Source: Pseudomonadota bacterium
Lineage (GTDB): Bacteria > Bdellovibrionota > Bacteriovoracia > Bacteriovoracales > Bacteriovoracaceae
Reading direction: 5' to 3'
DNA: 64,000 bases
NCBI GenBank assembly: GCA_027487685.1
Contig: JAIYDC010000134.1
Location: 1 to 64,000, forward strand
A program made the translations under genes and the position numbers. This document shows, in pieces, positions 52,571-61,292 of the stretch. Numbering within the stretch: position 1 is the first letter of the stretch; each line of letters begins with the position of its first letter. The notes under the pieces were generated by a model. It had not been told where the DNA came from and ran no database searches. It saw only the letters and a list, made by a program, of their open reading frames with translations.

Positions 52571-53176
52571 CTAGGGAAGAGAGGCAAGAAAAGCCGAGGC
52601 CCAGGCACGGGCGATGGGAAGACCTGCCGGAAATCCGAAGTGCACACCGTCTCCCCCTCGAGCAGGATAACTAGTCACGGCCTTAGAATCGAAAACCTCA
52701 CATGAGGGAGTTACCACTTCCCGCAGGAGTCGCTCCAGTCGCGGCAGCTCCGCCTCGAAGCGGCGCATCTGCGGAGGCCCGACCCAGTAACAACGAGCAC
52801 CGCTGGCACGGATCTTCTCAATTATCACTCGCAAGTCTGTCCTCACCGCATCATCCGAAGGAACGTTCACATAGTTAGTTGAGAGGTTGACAATAACCAC
52901 GTCGGGTTTATGCCGACGCAAGAGATCATCGAGCTTCGGCGTAGCATGAGTCGCAGCACGCCGCTCAACATTCGCCGGAGAGCGTTCAAAATAGCCGCAG
53001 CTGGTGGACTTCCCAGTTATCCACCACTTACCGATAGATCCGCAGGACCCATAGGTCGCCACAACCGCCTCTCGTTCACGAAGTCCTCTATCAAGGGCCT
53101 GGCCAAAAGGGCCAACCAGATGAGAGTCACCAAAAACAAGTACTGAGGTAGCGACCAAAGTTGTTAGCATCACCAT
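52571..53176 (-). CDS. SGNH/GDSL-family hydrolase, exported
   Basis: A 201-residue SGNH hydrolase: block I FGDSH with catalytic Ser18 (short hydrophobic lead, probably a signal peptide), block III VNLSTNYVN with the Asn of the oxyanion hole, and block V GGDGVHFG with Asp and His. The block II Gly is in TYGSCGS. SGNH enzymes cleave esters or acyl groups of lipids, carbohydrates or peptidoglycan; the substrate is unknown. The ORF begins with ATG at 53176 without a clear ribosome site. It is divergent from the lipocalin gene. Confidence 0.85.
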   Translation of the reverse strand: MVMLTTLVATSVLVFGDSHLVGPFGQALDRGLREREAVVATYGSCGSIGKWWITGKSTSCGYFERSPANVERRAATHATPKLDDLLRRHKPDVVIVNLSTNYVNVPSDDAVRTDLRVIIEKIRASGARCYWVGPPQMRRFEAELPRLERLLREVVTPSCEVFDSKAVTSYPARGGDGVHFGFPAGLPIARAWASAFLASLP

Positions 53177-53255
53177 GTAAAATCTCCCGCTGTCCGGCCG
53201 GTGTCTGTTGATCTATTTTCCCTCTATTGGTACTTACTGTCCAAAGGAGTCCTCC

Positions 53256-53774
53256 ATGAGAAAATCATTCCCTATTCTATTCACCCTCTTACTGTCCTGT
53301 TCACTACACGCTCAGGTCCTTACCACGGCTTCCTACGTTGATATCGGACGCTACGTTGGAAAGTGGTATGCCATCACGTCACTCCCACAATTCTTCACCC
53401 GTAACTGTCGTGCTCAGACCGCCGATTATGAAGTCCTCACCGAGAAGAGCATCTCCGTCCTCAATACTTGCATCAAAGGGAAGGGAGAGACAACGATCAC
53501 AGGTAAGGCCGTGGTCAAGAATCCGAAGACCAACGCCGAGCTCGATGTCACGTTCAACAACTTCTTTACTCGCCTGTTCCGGGTTAAGGGCGACTATACG
53601 ATCATCAAGCTCGATGAGAACTATGAGTACGTCCTGATCGGTGGCAAAGACCGGAAGTCCCTCTGGATCATGTCTCGCCGCCCTGACATGCCGCTGGAAG
53701 TCCTTGAGGAGTACAAAGCCTTTGCTAAGAAAGAAGGCTTCGACGTTTCCCGCCTGGTTGACTCTCAGTTTTAA
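53256..53774 (+). CDS. Bacterial lipocalin, probable lipoprotein
   Basis: A 172-residue protein with a signal peptide ending near LLLSCSLHA (a possible lipobox Cys15, or signal peptidase I cleavage after LHA). The mature part begins with the lipocalin motif (DIGRYVGKWYAI with the conserved Trp) and carries the later signature (YEYVLIGGKDRKSLWIMSR), as in Blc. Blc-type lipocalins bind fatty acids or lysophospholipids at the outer membrane. AAGGAG lies seven bases before the ATG at 53256. A canonical terminator follows. Confidence 0.88.
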   Translation: MRKSFPILFTLLLSCSLHAQVLTTASYVDIGRYVGKWYAITSLPQFFTRNCRAQTADYEVLTEKSISVLNTCIKGKGETTITGKAVVKNPKTNAELDVTFNNFFTRLFRVKGDYTIIKLDENYEYVLIGGKDRKSLWIMSRRPDMPLEVLEEYKAFAKKEGFDVSRLVDSQF

Positions 53775-53781
53775 GCTCTGT

Positions 53782-53818
53782 GCCCAGGGTAACCATACGG
53801 AATCCCTGGGCTTTTTTT
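53782..53818 (+). terminator. Intrinsic terminator of the lipocalin gene
   Basis: GCCCAGGG (53782-53789) pairs with CCCTGGGC (53804-53811), followed at once by seven T (53812-53818). It is a canonical rho-independent terminator. Confidence 0.85.
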
Positions 53819-53881
53819 CTTGATCAAATTTCTTTAAGCATACAGTCGATAAGACTCCGTCATTCTAACGATGGAGACTTT

Positions 53882-54043
53882 ATGAAACTCATCATTCTGA
53901 CAGTCCTCTTCACCACATCGGCATTCGCTTACCACTCAGGCACAGAAAAGAACCATCCGGTCCGTGAGCCCGTGATTAAAAGTGAGGTGCGCGTTCCCGC
54001 CTCAACCCCAGCAATTAAAGAAACACAGCCAGTTCGTAAATAA
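53882..54043 (+). CDS. Small exported protein, 53 residues
   Basis: A signal peptide (MKLIILTVLFTTSAFA) and a 37-residue mature tail rich in Pro, Lys and Val (NHPVREPVIKSEVRVP). GGAG lies before the ATG at 53882. It has no recognised family. The next gene follows after 20 bases, so both may be one transcript. Confidence 0.55.
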   Translation: MKLIILTVLFTTSAFAYHSGTEKNHPVREPVIKSEVRVPASTPAIKETQPVRK

Positions 54044-54063
54044 GATTAAAGAAAGGAGCTTTC

Positions 54064-54300
54064 ATGTCGATTCCAAAGGACTGCTTTGATAAGTCAAAAC
54101 ACAACTATATGCAAAAATGCTTTTATGTGATTAATCTTCTAAAAGATAAGGACTATGACCTCTGGGAAAACTTCCACGCCCAGTATTGCAACACGACTCC
54201 CGAGGAATCATGGGAACTCTACGAAATACTCGTGGAGGAGTATCGAAAAATCGTCTCCCCACCGAAAAAAGCGAGAAAGGTATCTAAGCGCGCTGCCTGA
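54064..54300 (+). CDS. Small cytoplasmic protein, unknown function
   Basis: A 78-residue, soluble, acidic-then-basic protein (YDLWENFHAQYCNTTPEESWELYEILVEEYRK; C-term KKARKVSKRAA). It has AAAGGAGC before the ATG and no signal peptide. No family is recognised. It ends just before the convergent nuclease gene. Confidence 0.65.
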   Translation: MSIPKDCFDKSKHNYMQKCFYVINLLKDKDYDLWENFHAQYCNTTPEESWELYEILVEEYRKIVSPPKKARKVSKRAA

Positions 54301-54317
54301 TTCCTAGCAACCAGGGA

Positions 54318-54851
54318 TCAGCGGCAACCACTCATGCGGATAGTGTTTTCTTCGGGAGGCGTGAGCGGGAGTTGGTATTTTGATTTGAGTCGAACCCAGT
54401 CCCGGATGTATCGGCAGGCATAGTCTTTTCCGACTGGAAGCCACTGTGCGATGGTCTTAGCTCCCTTCTCACGGTTGTAGCGGCGGTCGGTAATGACAAG
54501 ATTTTCTGGGTCATTGGCAAACGCTTCCCGCTGAGCTCTTCCCCATAAGCTTGCACCGAGGTCATGGGCGTGTTTTAGAGGGATCAGGTGATCGATGTCT
54601 ACCGATTTTGCCTGAGTATGAACCTGAGGGTAGTAGTAGTCGTCCCACTTTCCACGAACTACTGTGCACCCTTTTCGATTCATACCTACCTGACTAAGAG
54701 AGCGTGAGATAAGAAGTTCCTGCCGCGTATTCTGACAGTCTTTATCCACATCAGACCAGTGTGGGTACGCCTTACGGTCGTAGCGTGTTGTTTTGGCCAA
54801 ATCCTGAGTGCAGGAAACAAGGAGAACGACGACGGCGATCATTTGCATCAT
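54318..54851 (-). CDS. HNH-type (DUF1524/GmrSD C-terminal-like) nuclease, lipoprotein
   Basis: A 177-residue protein beginning with a lipobox (IAVVVLLVSCTQD) and the DUF1524 HNH region: DIDHLIPLKHAHDLGASLW, then EAFANDPENLVITDRRYNREKGAKTIAQWLP. The 'DIDHLIPL' His is the predicted catalytic general base and the NREKGAK block the metal end. It also carries four cysteines (CQN, GCTV, CRYIR, GCR) for envelope disulfides. It is an exported DNase/RNase candidate that could attack prey nucleic acid or scavenge nucleotides. The ORF can extend to 54959, but the lipobox fixes the start near 54851. Confidence 0.8.
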   Translation of the reverse strand: MMQMIAVVVLLVSCTQDLAKTTRYDRKAYPHWSDVDKDCQNTRQELLISRSLSQVGMNRKGCTVVRGKWDDYYYPQVHTQAKSVDIDHLIPLKHAHDLGASLWGRAQREAFANDPENLVITDRRYNREKGAKTIAQWLPVGKDYACRYIRDWVRLKSKYQLPLTPPEENTIRMSGCR

Positions 54852-54979
54852 TAAAAAAGTATAGAGCGAACGAATTATGTCGGTCGAGCTTAAACTTACC
54901 GAGGCGCGATGAATAAGGTCTATACTGGGACCTCGCGGCCCACCAGTACTCTCAGACATTTAACACACAAGGATTGATC

Positions 54980-55204
54980 ATGAAAAAGACGGATGCTTTT
55001 TTGATCGCTCACGTTGAACACACCAAGGCACGCTTTAGCAGCAAGGGAGAGGATCTCGGGATTGAATTTAAGAATCACATCGATTGCTGGATGCGCATCG
55101 AGGCACATCTGCGGCACAAGTTCCAGAATCGGGGCCGCCATGGGAATCTCGAGAAGCAAGATTTGAACCCGTTTGTATATTCTTTTCGAGAGAGACTCGA
55201 CTAA
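54980..55204 (+). CDS. Small protein, unknown function (74 aa)
   Basis: A soluble 74-residue basic protein (KTDAFLIAHVEHTKARFSSKGEDLGIEFKNH). AAGGA is placed 7 bases before the ATG at 54980; a TTG at 54974 is also in frame. It has no signal peptide and no recognised family. A strong hairpin follows the stop at 55211-55241. Confidence 0.6.
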   Translation: MKKTDAFLIAHVEHTKARFSSKGEDLGIEFKNHIDCWMRIEAHLRHKFQNRGRHGNLEKQDLNPFVYSFRERLD

Positions 55205-55210
55205 TCTATT

Positions 55211-55241
55211 GAGGGCCCCGGACTCAATGTCCAGGGCCCTC
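55211..55241 (+). terminator. Strong hairpin after the 74-residue gene
   Basis: GAGGGCCCCGGAC (55211-55223) pairs with GTCCAGGGCCCTC (55229-55241) with one C/A mismatch around a short loop, followed by AGTTTT. It lies between convergent genes. Confidence 0.7.
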
Positions 55242-55245
55242 AGTT

Positions 55246-55791
55246 TTAGTTCTGAGTTTGAGTCTCAAGTTCCTTGATAGCCGAGAAAGAAATTGTCTTG
55301 ATAAATTTCCCGACGAACTCACCCTGATCAGAAAACTCTGCTTCGACACCTTCATTTATTGTGACCATATGGGAGACCGAAAATAAGCGGCTTGTCCCAT
55401 CGGAGGTAAAGCCAACAAAGAAAGTGTATCCAGCGCCGGCATCTGCCCAACCCCCACGGCCAAAAGACGTCCGAATTGTAGGGGTGATAGTGACTTCTCC
55501 GCACATATCGATCCAGGTCTGCTCACCTTTACTAGTCTCTTCGCAGTTGGCGAGTTCAATCTCCTTCTTGAGTTTATAGAGAGGCGACTCAGGGTCCGCA
55601 AGGAGCTCCTTGATAAAGGTCTTAGTCTCTTTACCGTCCACGTAGACACCTGCCTGTCCCGGTTCCTCGGCGTCGACAAGAATCTCCACTGATGCCACAG
55701 TAGGACTGACTTTTTTATAAGTACGAGTCTCCGCTGCATGGGTGGCGAGAGTGAGGGATAAGAGGAGCATAGAAAGGGCGATATTTTTCAT
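55246..55791 (-). CDS. Exported protein of unknown function (181 aa)
   Basis: A signal peptide (MKNIALSMLLLSLTLATHA) and a beta-rich mature part with two cysteines (ANCEETS, DMCGEV). No family is recognised. It is convergent with the 74-residue gene and separated from the desaturase by about 120 bases. Confidence 0.7.
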   Translation of the reverse strand: MKNIALSMLLLSLTLATHAAETRTYKKVSPTVASVEILVDAEEPGQAGVYVDGKETKTFIKELLADPESPLYKLKKEIELANCEETSKGEQTWIDMCGEVTITPTIRTSFGRGGWADAGAGYTFFVGFTSDGTSRLFSVSHMVTINEGVEAEFSDQGEFVGKFIKTISFSAIKELETQTQN

Positions 55792-55912
55792 CGTGTTCTC
55801 CAGTTTGGTCTATAGGTAGAGGCAGGATATCGCGATTAGGCATCTTGTTGACGATACTTGTAGATTTTACCCGAGCTGTTCAATTTCACCCCACTTCCCT
55901 TACCATATCAGC

Positions 55913-56800
55913 ATGAATGCACTTACCTTTCGTCTGGTTATAGTCCACTCCCTTATTCTCCTGGTCTTCTGGACCGGAGTATCGAAGATCACCCTCGCAG
56001 TCGCAGGATTTTTCTTCGTCTGGCGAGGGCTCTTCCTGAGCATCTCCTACCACCGCTATTTCTCCCACCGGGTGTTCCGCACCTCCCGCGCCTTCCAGTG
56101 CTTCCTGGCCCTCGCCGGCAGTATCTGTATGCAACGCGGGGCCCTCTGGTGGGCCGCGAACCACCGCCGGCATCACCAGTATTCGGATACAGAGAACGAT
56201 CCCCACTCACCCATCGCCCACGGGCTCTTCCATGCCTACTTTGGCTGGGCGATGGAGAAGCGCGCCTTTGTCACGGACTACACCCGGATCCGGGACTTCC
56301 AGGCGTACCCGGAGCTTCGTTGGCTCAACGAGCACAGTGACCATATCCACGTTGCCTTCCTCGCTTTCCTGGTGGCCCTGGGGGAATTCCTTCGCTGGCA
56401 ATTTCCAGAACTCGGAACCAGTGGTGCCCAGATGGCACTTTGGGCCTATCTCGTCGGAGGCCTCGCTCACCTGCATACGATTTTTCTCATCAACACCGTC
56501 AGCCACCTGCGCGGGAGCCGGAGCTTTGAATTCCCTGCGCGGGAAGGCAGAGACAATAGTCACAATAACTGGTGGCTTGCGGTTCTTACTTTCGGCGAGG
56601 GCTGGCACTATAACCACCACTGCTTTCCGTCCGGTGCCAACGCCGGGATCCGGAAGTGGGAATGGGACATGAGCTTTCAGCTTATCCGGATTTTCGAAAC
56701 CTTTGGCCTGGTCTGGGACGTGAAGGTGACACCGGAATCGGCGATCGAAAAGCTTGAAAGAGAAGAAGAACTTTCAGTGGCGATTTACGGGAAGACCTAG
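55913..56800 (+). CDS. Acyl-CoA (delta-9 type) fatty-acid desaturase
   Basis: A 295-residue membrane di-iron desaturase with three His boxes: HRYFSH (His47 and His52), HRRHH (84-88) and WHYNHH near residue 230. Hydrophobic helices pass between them. It puts a cis double bond into acyl chains to tune membrane fluidity, using ferredoxin or cytochrome b5-like electrons. It follows a short AT-rich leader and is monocistronic, ending in a hairpin at 56822-56849. Confidence 0.93.
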   Translation: MNALTFRLVIVHSLILLVFWTGVSKITLAVAGFFFVWRGLFLSISYHRYFSHRVFRTSRAFQCFLALAGSICMQRGALWWAANHRRHHQYSDTENDPHSPIAHGLFHAYFGWAMEKRAFVTDYTRIRDFQAYPELRWLNEHSDHIHVAFLAFLVALGEFLRWQFPELGTSGAQMALWAYLVGGLAHLHTIFLINTVSHLRGSRSFEFPAREGRDNSHNNWWLAVLTFGEGWHYNHHCFPSGANAGIRKWEWDMSFQLIRIFETFGLVWDVKVTPESAIEKLEREEELSVAIYGKT

Positions 56801-56821
56801 ATTTTGATGACCCTTGGAACG

Positions 56822-56849
56822 AGTAAACCCCGCGCAAGCAGGGTTTACT
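56822..56849 (+). terminator. Terminator after the desaturase gene
   Basis: AGTAAACCC (56822-56830) pairs with GGGTTTACT (56841-56849), followed by GTTATTGTTTT. It is a reasonable intrinsic terminator between convergent genes. Confidence 0.7.
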
Positions 56850-56871
56850 GTTATTGTTTTAAAAGTAAAGC

Positions 56872-57594
56872 TTAGGCTTCTACAGCTCGCGCAGCACGAG
56901 ACCGGTTTAATTCGACAGGACCATCCGCCTTAGGGATTGTGCCTCGATCACCGTGGTTGATCTGAATCATCCTTGCTTCTCCACTTATAGCATCTGCATC
57001 ATCGGCAGGACCTATATCCACTCCACGCTCTTCCGAACCTGCCCGAAAGCCTATGTTCCTAGTTCTCATTGGAGACTGTGTTTGTTGCAAACCTATAGCT
57101 TGAAGGAGGAAATCAGCATTAAGCTCAGCAGGACCACGAATATTGCCCATCCTACTATCCCCAGGCCATTGACGATTATAATTATAAACTCCACATCTCA
57201 CCGAGGCCACTAAGGCACCAGATGAAGGATCCAGAAGCTCTAATCTTGGTGGAGGAGCATCTCTTAGGATTCCGCTCGGTTCATATCTCCAACGTGTACG
57301 GAAGGATCGGCCGCGCGGAATGACTGGCTTAGTAAGAGGGGGTGTATTAACTGTAATAAAGCAGCTATGAAAGTCCGCATCCCATGAACCTTGTCTGATT
57401 TTGGTTCCATTGAGGTGAGTGGTCATCATTTGCGGACTATTTGTCCTGTTCTCACTAAGATAGAGGCTTTCTGTTTGAGCTACAAAGACGGAGCCATCGG
57501 GAATAAGTGGGTTAGCTTGCGCCGAAACTGGGAACAGGATGAGGCCAAAGAGAAGAGGGCCGGCCAATGCTGAGAGTGTGTTGATTTTTGACAT
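56872..57594 (-). CDS. Exported protein with DRG...NRxxRAxEA tail
   Basis: A 240-residue protein with a signal peptide (ALAGPLLFGLILFPVSAQA). The mature part has two cysteines (HSCFITV, VRCGVYN). The last 25 residues (DRGTIPKAD...NRSRAARAVEA) resemble the tail of the neighbouring 153-residue exported protein. GC content sampled on single lines here is about 40%, below nearby genes. No family is recognised; the tail could be a sorting or attachment signal. Confidence 0.6.
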   Translation of the reverse strand: MSKINTLSALAGPLLFGLILFPVSAQANPLIPDGSVFVAQTESLYLSENRTNSPQMMTTHLNGTKIRQGSWDADFHSCFITVNTPPLTKPVIPRGRSFRTRWRYEPSGILRDAPPPRLELLDPSSGALVASVRCGVYNYNRQWPGDSRMGNIRGPAELNADFLLQAIGLQQTQSPMRTRNIGFRAGSEERGVDIGPADDADAISGEARMIQINHGDRGTIPKADGPVELNRSRAARAVEA

Positions 57595-57755
57595 AGTTTT
57601 TTCTCCTTGCTCAATGATTCAATGAAGAATTAATTTGCAAGCAGTAGGCCAATCTTTTCTGTATCTAAGGATAAGATTTAAAGATCTTACAAAGGCCTGC
57701 CCTGTAAATTCTTTAGGCGTGTACAGAAATTAGGCGATTCTGACGTACTCGGGGG

Positions 57756-58217
57756 TTATGCCTCACTTGCCCTCGTAGCTCTATTCACAGGATCTGAACC
57801 AGCATCATCCTGCTTCTCAATTTGGCCCCGGTCGCTTTCATTGATTCGGGCATCGACGTTAACCGGTACAAAATTCACCCTTCCAGCGGAGCCATCAGAG
57901 AAAAGCCTGCCCCTGCAGGATGAATCTGATACGGGGACTCCATGAAAAAGAATCTGACCATCAATTGTAGAGTACGCATAACAATTAACCCTTGAATCTC
58001 GAGCGACTCCCCATTCGTAGCGCATAGGTTTCGGGCCAGAATTGCGACAAAGGGATTCCGGCATAGGTGAACCACCATCCGCCAATTGACTGCTGTTGGG
58101 GAGAACGGCAAAGCAAGTTATAACTCCACCTCGATACATCCCCCATTCATACCGTAAAGTTTGGGCGAATGTAGTAAGTGAAAATAAAAGCATAAGGAAA
58201 AAAGTAAAAAACTTCAT
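57756..58217 (-). CDS. Exported protein with two RYEWG repeats and the shared tail
   Basis: A 153-residue protein with a signal peptide (MKFFTFFLMLLFSLTTFA). It has an internal repeat: LRYEWGMYRGGVITCFAV and MRYEWGVARDSRVNCYAY, each with one Cys, followed in the first repeat by ESLCRNSG and in the second by DSSCRGRL. It ends in DRGQIEKQD...NRATRASEA, as the adjacent protein does. AT-rich sequence (sampled lines 37-43% GC). Unknown family. Confidence 0.65.
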   Translation of the reverse strand: MKFFTFFLMLLFSLTTFAQTLRYEWGMYRGGVITCFAVLPNSSQLADGGSPMPESLCRNSGPKPMRYEWGVARDSRVNCYAYSTIDGQILFHGVPVSDSSCRGRLFSDGSAGRVNFVPVNVDARINESDRGQIEKQDDAGSDPVNRATRASEA

Positions 58218-58320
58218 AGAACCTCCTCAACTAAATTACATCTAGTTACCGCAATTGTTGTGCCAGCTGTATGCATGCGAATTCTAAATACTGAGGAGAC
58301 TCTTAAAGAGTGGGAATGAT

Positions 58321-58340
58321 CGTATGAAGCTAGTCATACG
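58321..58340. repeat. 7-bp inverted repeat in the gap upstream of pckG patch
   Basis: CGTATGA (58321-58327) and TCATACG (58334-58340) form a perfect 7-bp stem with a 6-base loop; no T-run on either side. It could be a terminator of the remnant or an operator. Confidence 0.35.
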
Positions 58341-58370
58341 ACTACAAAATGTACAAACTCTCATTCACGA

Positions 58371-58678
58371 TTAGGAAGCACATCGAACGAAGGGCACATA
58401 ACCCAAGCCATCCCTGTCAGGAGCAAAAGGCTTTGAATCAGCATAAATGAGCTCAGTGGACTTCCCTTCAGCATCAACTTTAAACAAGAAATCCTCGCCA
58501 GCGAAGTAACCGTAATTCGGAAGTCGGAATAAAAGTTCTCCAGGAGTCGTATGGGCCACTGTTTCGAGGTGGAAAGATCCACCGCCTATGCTAAAGGCAA
58601 GCTGGCCCTTCTTACTCCAGCGGATAACGCGAAATAGGAAGCAAGAAACTTTTACACCTCTTGAGTAGGTGTGTTCCT
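58371..58678 (-). pseudogene. Start-less exported-protein remnant
   Basis: Minus-strand sequence from about 58678 to TAA at 58371 translates to a coherent ~100-residue stretch (for example VSCFLFRVIRWSKKGQLAF; GELLFRLPNYGYFAGEDFLF; KPFAPDRDGLGYVPFV), but an in-frame TAG lies just upstream and no ATG or other good start precedes the coherent part; only GTG at 58559 exists, inside it. It most likely is a 5'-truncated gene left from rearrangement. The gap 58218-58821 otherwise holds only the pckG leader. Confidence 0.45.
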
Positions 58679-58821
58679 AAAGATTCTGATCACCTGGCGT
58701 CTTATCCTATTGCTTGCCGCGTCGACGTAAATTTTCTGAAGAAATTTCAAGTCGCATCTGGTAATTCACTTCTCATTAGAACTAAGCATTAACGAACAAT
58801 GGATCACTCTCAGGGGGTCTC

Positions 58822-60672
58822 ATGGCGCATAAGAATCCAAATACAAAAAATCAGCACCTTATCCAATGGGTCGCGGCCATGGCGGACCTCTGCCGACCTG
58901 ACCAAGTCCTGTGGTGCGACGGTTCAGAAGCCGAGTATGACGAACTCTGTGGCCAGATGGTGGCCAGTGGGATGCTGACTAAGCTGAATCCCGTGAAGCG
59001 CCCAAATTCGTACCTCGCCATGTCTGACGCAAGCGATGTCGCTCGGGTCGAGGACCGCACGTACATCTGCTCTGAAGATAAAAGCGCCGCTGGTGCCACC
59101 AATAACTGGATGGACCCGGACCTGATGCGCGAAACGCTCAATCCTCTTTTCCGCGGCTGTATGATGGGCCGAACCATGTACGTTATCCCCTTCTCCATGG
59201 GTCCCCTCGGATCGCCGATTTCACAGATCGGAGTCGAAATTTCTGACTCTCCCTACGTAGTCGTCAATATGCGCATCATGACCCGCATGGGTGAAGGTGC
59301 CCTCCGAGTCCTTGGTGACTCCTCTCACTTCGTGAAGTGCGTCCACACTGTCGGTATGCCTTTGACACCTGAACAAAAAGACGTGCGCTGGCCGTGTAAT
59401 AAAGAAACAAAATACATCGTCCATTACCCCGAGACCCGTGAGATCTGGTCTTACGGCTCAGGCTACGGTGGAAACGCCCTCCTTGGTAAAAAATGTTTCG
59501 CTCTTCGGATCGCATCCACCATGGGGAGAGATGAGGGCTGGCTAGCCGAGCATATGCTCATTCTCGGTGTTGAAACTCCGAAGGGCGAAAAGCACTTCGT
59601 GACTGCGGCCTTCCCAAGCGCTTGCGGCAAAACCAACTTCGCTATGCTTATTCCTCCTCAAGCTATGAACGGATGGAAAATAACGACGATCGGCGATGAT
59701 ATCGCCTGGATCAAGTCAGGCGCCGATGGTCGTCTACGGGCGATCAATCCTGAGGCCGGCTTCTTCGGTGTTGCCCCGGGAACAAGCTTCAAGACGAACC
59801 CGAACGCCATGCACTCAGCTCGAGCGAACACCATCTTCACGAATGTTGCTCTCACCGAAGACGGTGACGTCTGGTGGGAAGAGATGACGGAAACCCCACC
59901 GGCCCGGCTCACAGATTGGACCGGTCAGGAGTGGACCCCAGATTGCGGCCGGAAGGCGGCCCACCCGAACGCGCGCTTCACGGCCCCGGCCTCTCAATGC
60001 CCGTGCATCGACAACGAATGGGAGAACCCGGCAGGCGTGCCGATCTCTGCCATGATTTTTGGCGGACGCCGGCCAGATACCATCCCTCTTGCCTATCAGG
60101 CGAAAAATTGGGAGCACGGAGTCTTTATTGCTGCCACCACCGGTTCGGAAACGACTGCCGCGGCCACTGGCCAGGTCGGAGTCGTCCGCCGGGATCCAAT
60201 GGCGATGCTTCCCTTCTGTGGCTACAACATGGACGCCTACTTTAACCACTGGGTGAAAGTGGGACAGAGGGCCGGCGCCAAGGCCCCGCTCATTTTCGGA
60301 GTCAACTGGTTCCGGAAAGACGCTGAGGGAAAATACGCATGGCCTGGATTCGGCGAGAATGCTCGGATCCTCGAGTGGATCGTCGGCCGTATCGAAGGCA
60401 CGGCCTCCGGAGTGGAGACGCCTGTGGGAACAATGCCAGAGTACAAGGACCTGAACTGGACGGGCCTTGATTCTATGACTCAAGAGAAGTTTGAGAAACT
60501 GACCTCCCTTGACGCGCGAAAGTGGGCGCAGGAAGTTTCGTCGAGTGCGGAGTTCTTTGCTAAGTTTGAAGGACCTGTACCGGCGGCATTCGCAGAGATC
60601 CAACAGGGCATCTTGAAAGCATTTTCACAAGCAGATGAGACTAAAAAACATTTCAATGAAGTAAGACTTTAA
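58822..60672 (+). CDS. pckG: GTP-dependent phosphoenolpyruvate carboxykinase
   Basis: A 616-residue GTP-type PEPCK. It converts oxaloacetate and GTP to PEP, CO2 and GDP for gluconeogenesis. It shows the P-loop [13 protein letters not shown], the metal/kinase-2 block GDDIAWIK, a Cys-containing active-site segment and the GTP-class block [13 protein letters not shown]. Length is typical. The start uses AGGGGGTCTC before ATG at 58822. A strong hairpin without a T-run follows at 60681-60704. An amino-acid-fed predator would need this enzyme to make sugars. Confidence 0.97.
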   Translation: MAHKNPNTKNQHLIQWVAAMADLCRPDQVLWCDGSEAEYDELCGQMVASGMLTKLNPVKRPNSYLAMSDASDVARVEDRTYICSEDKSAAGATNNWMDPDLMRETLNPLFRGCMMGRTMYVIPFSMGPLGSPISQIGVEISDSPYVVVNMRIMTRMGEGALRVLGDSSHFVKCVHTVGMPLTPEQKDVRWPCNKETKYIVHYPETREIWSYGSGYGGNALLGKKCFALRIASTMGRDEGWLAEHMLILGVETPKGEKHFVTAAFPSACGKTNFAMLIPPQAMNGWKITTIGDDIAWIKSGADGRLRAINPEAGFFGVAPGTSFKTNPNAMHSARANTIFTNVALTEDGDVWWEEMTETPPARLTDWTGQEWTPDCGRKAAHPNARFTAPASQCPCIDNEWENPAGVPISAMIFGGRRPDTIPLAYQAKNWEHGVFIAATTGSETTAAATGQVGVVRRDPMAMLPFCGYNMDAYFNHWVKVGQRAGAKAPLIFGVNWFRKDAEGKYAWPGFGENARILEWIVGRIEGTASGVETPVGTMPEYKDLNWTGLDSMTQEKFEKLTSLDARKWAQEVSSSAEFFAKFEGPVPAAFAEIQQGILKAFSQADETKKHFNEVRL

Positions 60673-60680
60673 TTTCTTCA

Positions 60681-60704
60681 GCCGGAAGGAGAAATTCTTC
60701 CGGC
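60681..60704. terminator. Hairpin between pckG and the convergent gene
   Basis: GCCGGAAG (60681-60688) pairs perfectly with CTTCCGGC (60697-60704) across an 8-base loop. There is no T-run in either direction. It is probably a bidirectional transcript end. Confidence 0.6.
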
Positions 60705-60712
60705 GCACTACC

Positions 60713-61150
60713 TTAGGCCACTTCCATCACGAATTCCATTCTTCCTTCGATCTGATTCACAAGTTCCCGCCGCAGAACCAGGTCGCTTGCTAACCAACCC
60801 AGCGTAGAGACGAAAAACTCAAGATCCGGCTTCTGATTATTCATTGAGGAGAGGTAGTGGCGTTCCATGGCATCCAAAACAATCGCCGTGAGGCCATGAA
60901 AGCCAGAGATTCGGCATAAGGAATCACTGACGACACAAAGACCGTCCCAGTCCATAGAATCATCCATCAGTTGGTAAAAATCCCGCTGAGGTCCACTGAA
61001 GTGGCCCTGGCAGTACTTACACATAAGAAGAGCAGAAAGATTCTTTGAAAGCTGTTCCAGGAATAATTGGTGATTCGCTTGAGGCCACCAAGAGCTCTTT
61101 CGGCCCTCGACTTCAACCGCCGCAGCAAAATTCATGAACAGATTTTTCAT
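60713..61150 (-). CDS. Protein of unknown function (145 aa)
   Basis: A soluble helical protein with a CKYCQGHF motif and further Cys residues (LCVVSDSLCRISG). It has no signal peptide and no recognised family. It is convergent with pckG. The CxxC pair could bind metal. Confidence 0.65.
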   Translation of the reverse strand: MKNLFMNFAAAVEVEGRKSSWWPQANHQLFLEQLSKNLSALLMCKYCQGHFSGPQRDFYQLMDDSMDWDGLCVVSDSLCRISGFHGLTAIVLDAMERHYLSSMNNQKPDLEFFVSTLGWLASDLVLRRELVNQIEGRMEFVMEVA

Positions 61151-61292
61151 GGGTCCCCTCTCCTGACTAATCTAGTCGGAATATTGGGCGCAAAGCTTGA
61201 GTTGATTTTGAGTGGCACCCCCCCAGGAAATGGGAGGTGCTGAAAACAAATAAGTCATAGAAAGAAGAACAGAGCTCAGAGACGGCTTGTCT

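Noticed and set aside
59815-60603. 262-residue minus-strand frame inside pckG
   Set aside because: It is the antisense of a well-conserved PEPCK; its sequence is arginine-rich and unlike any protein.
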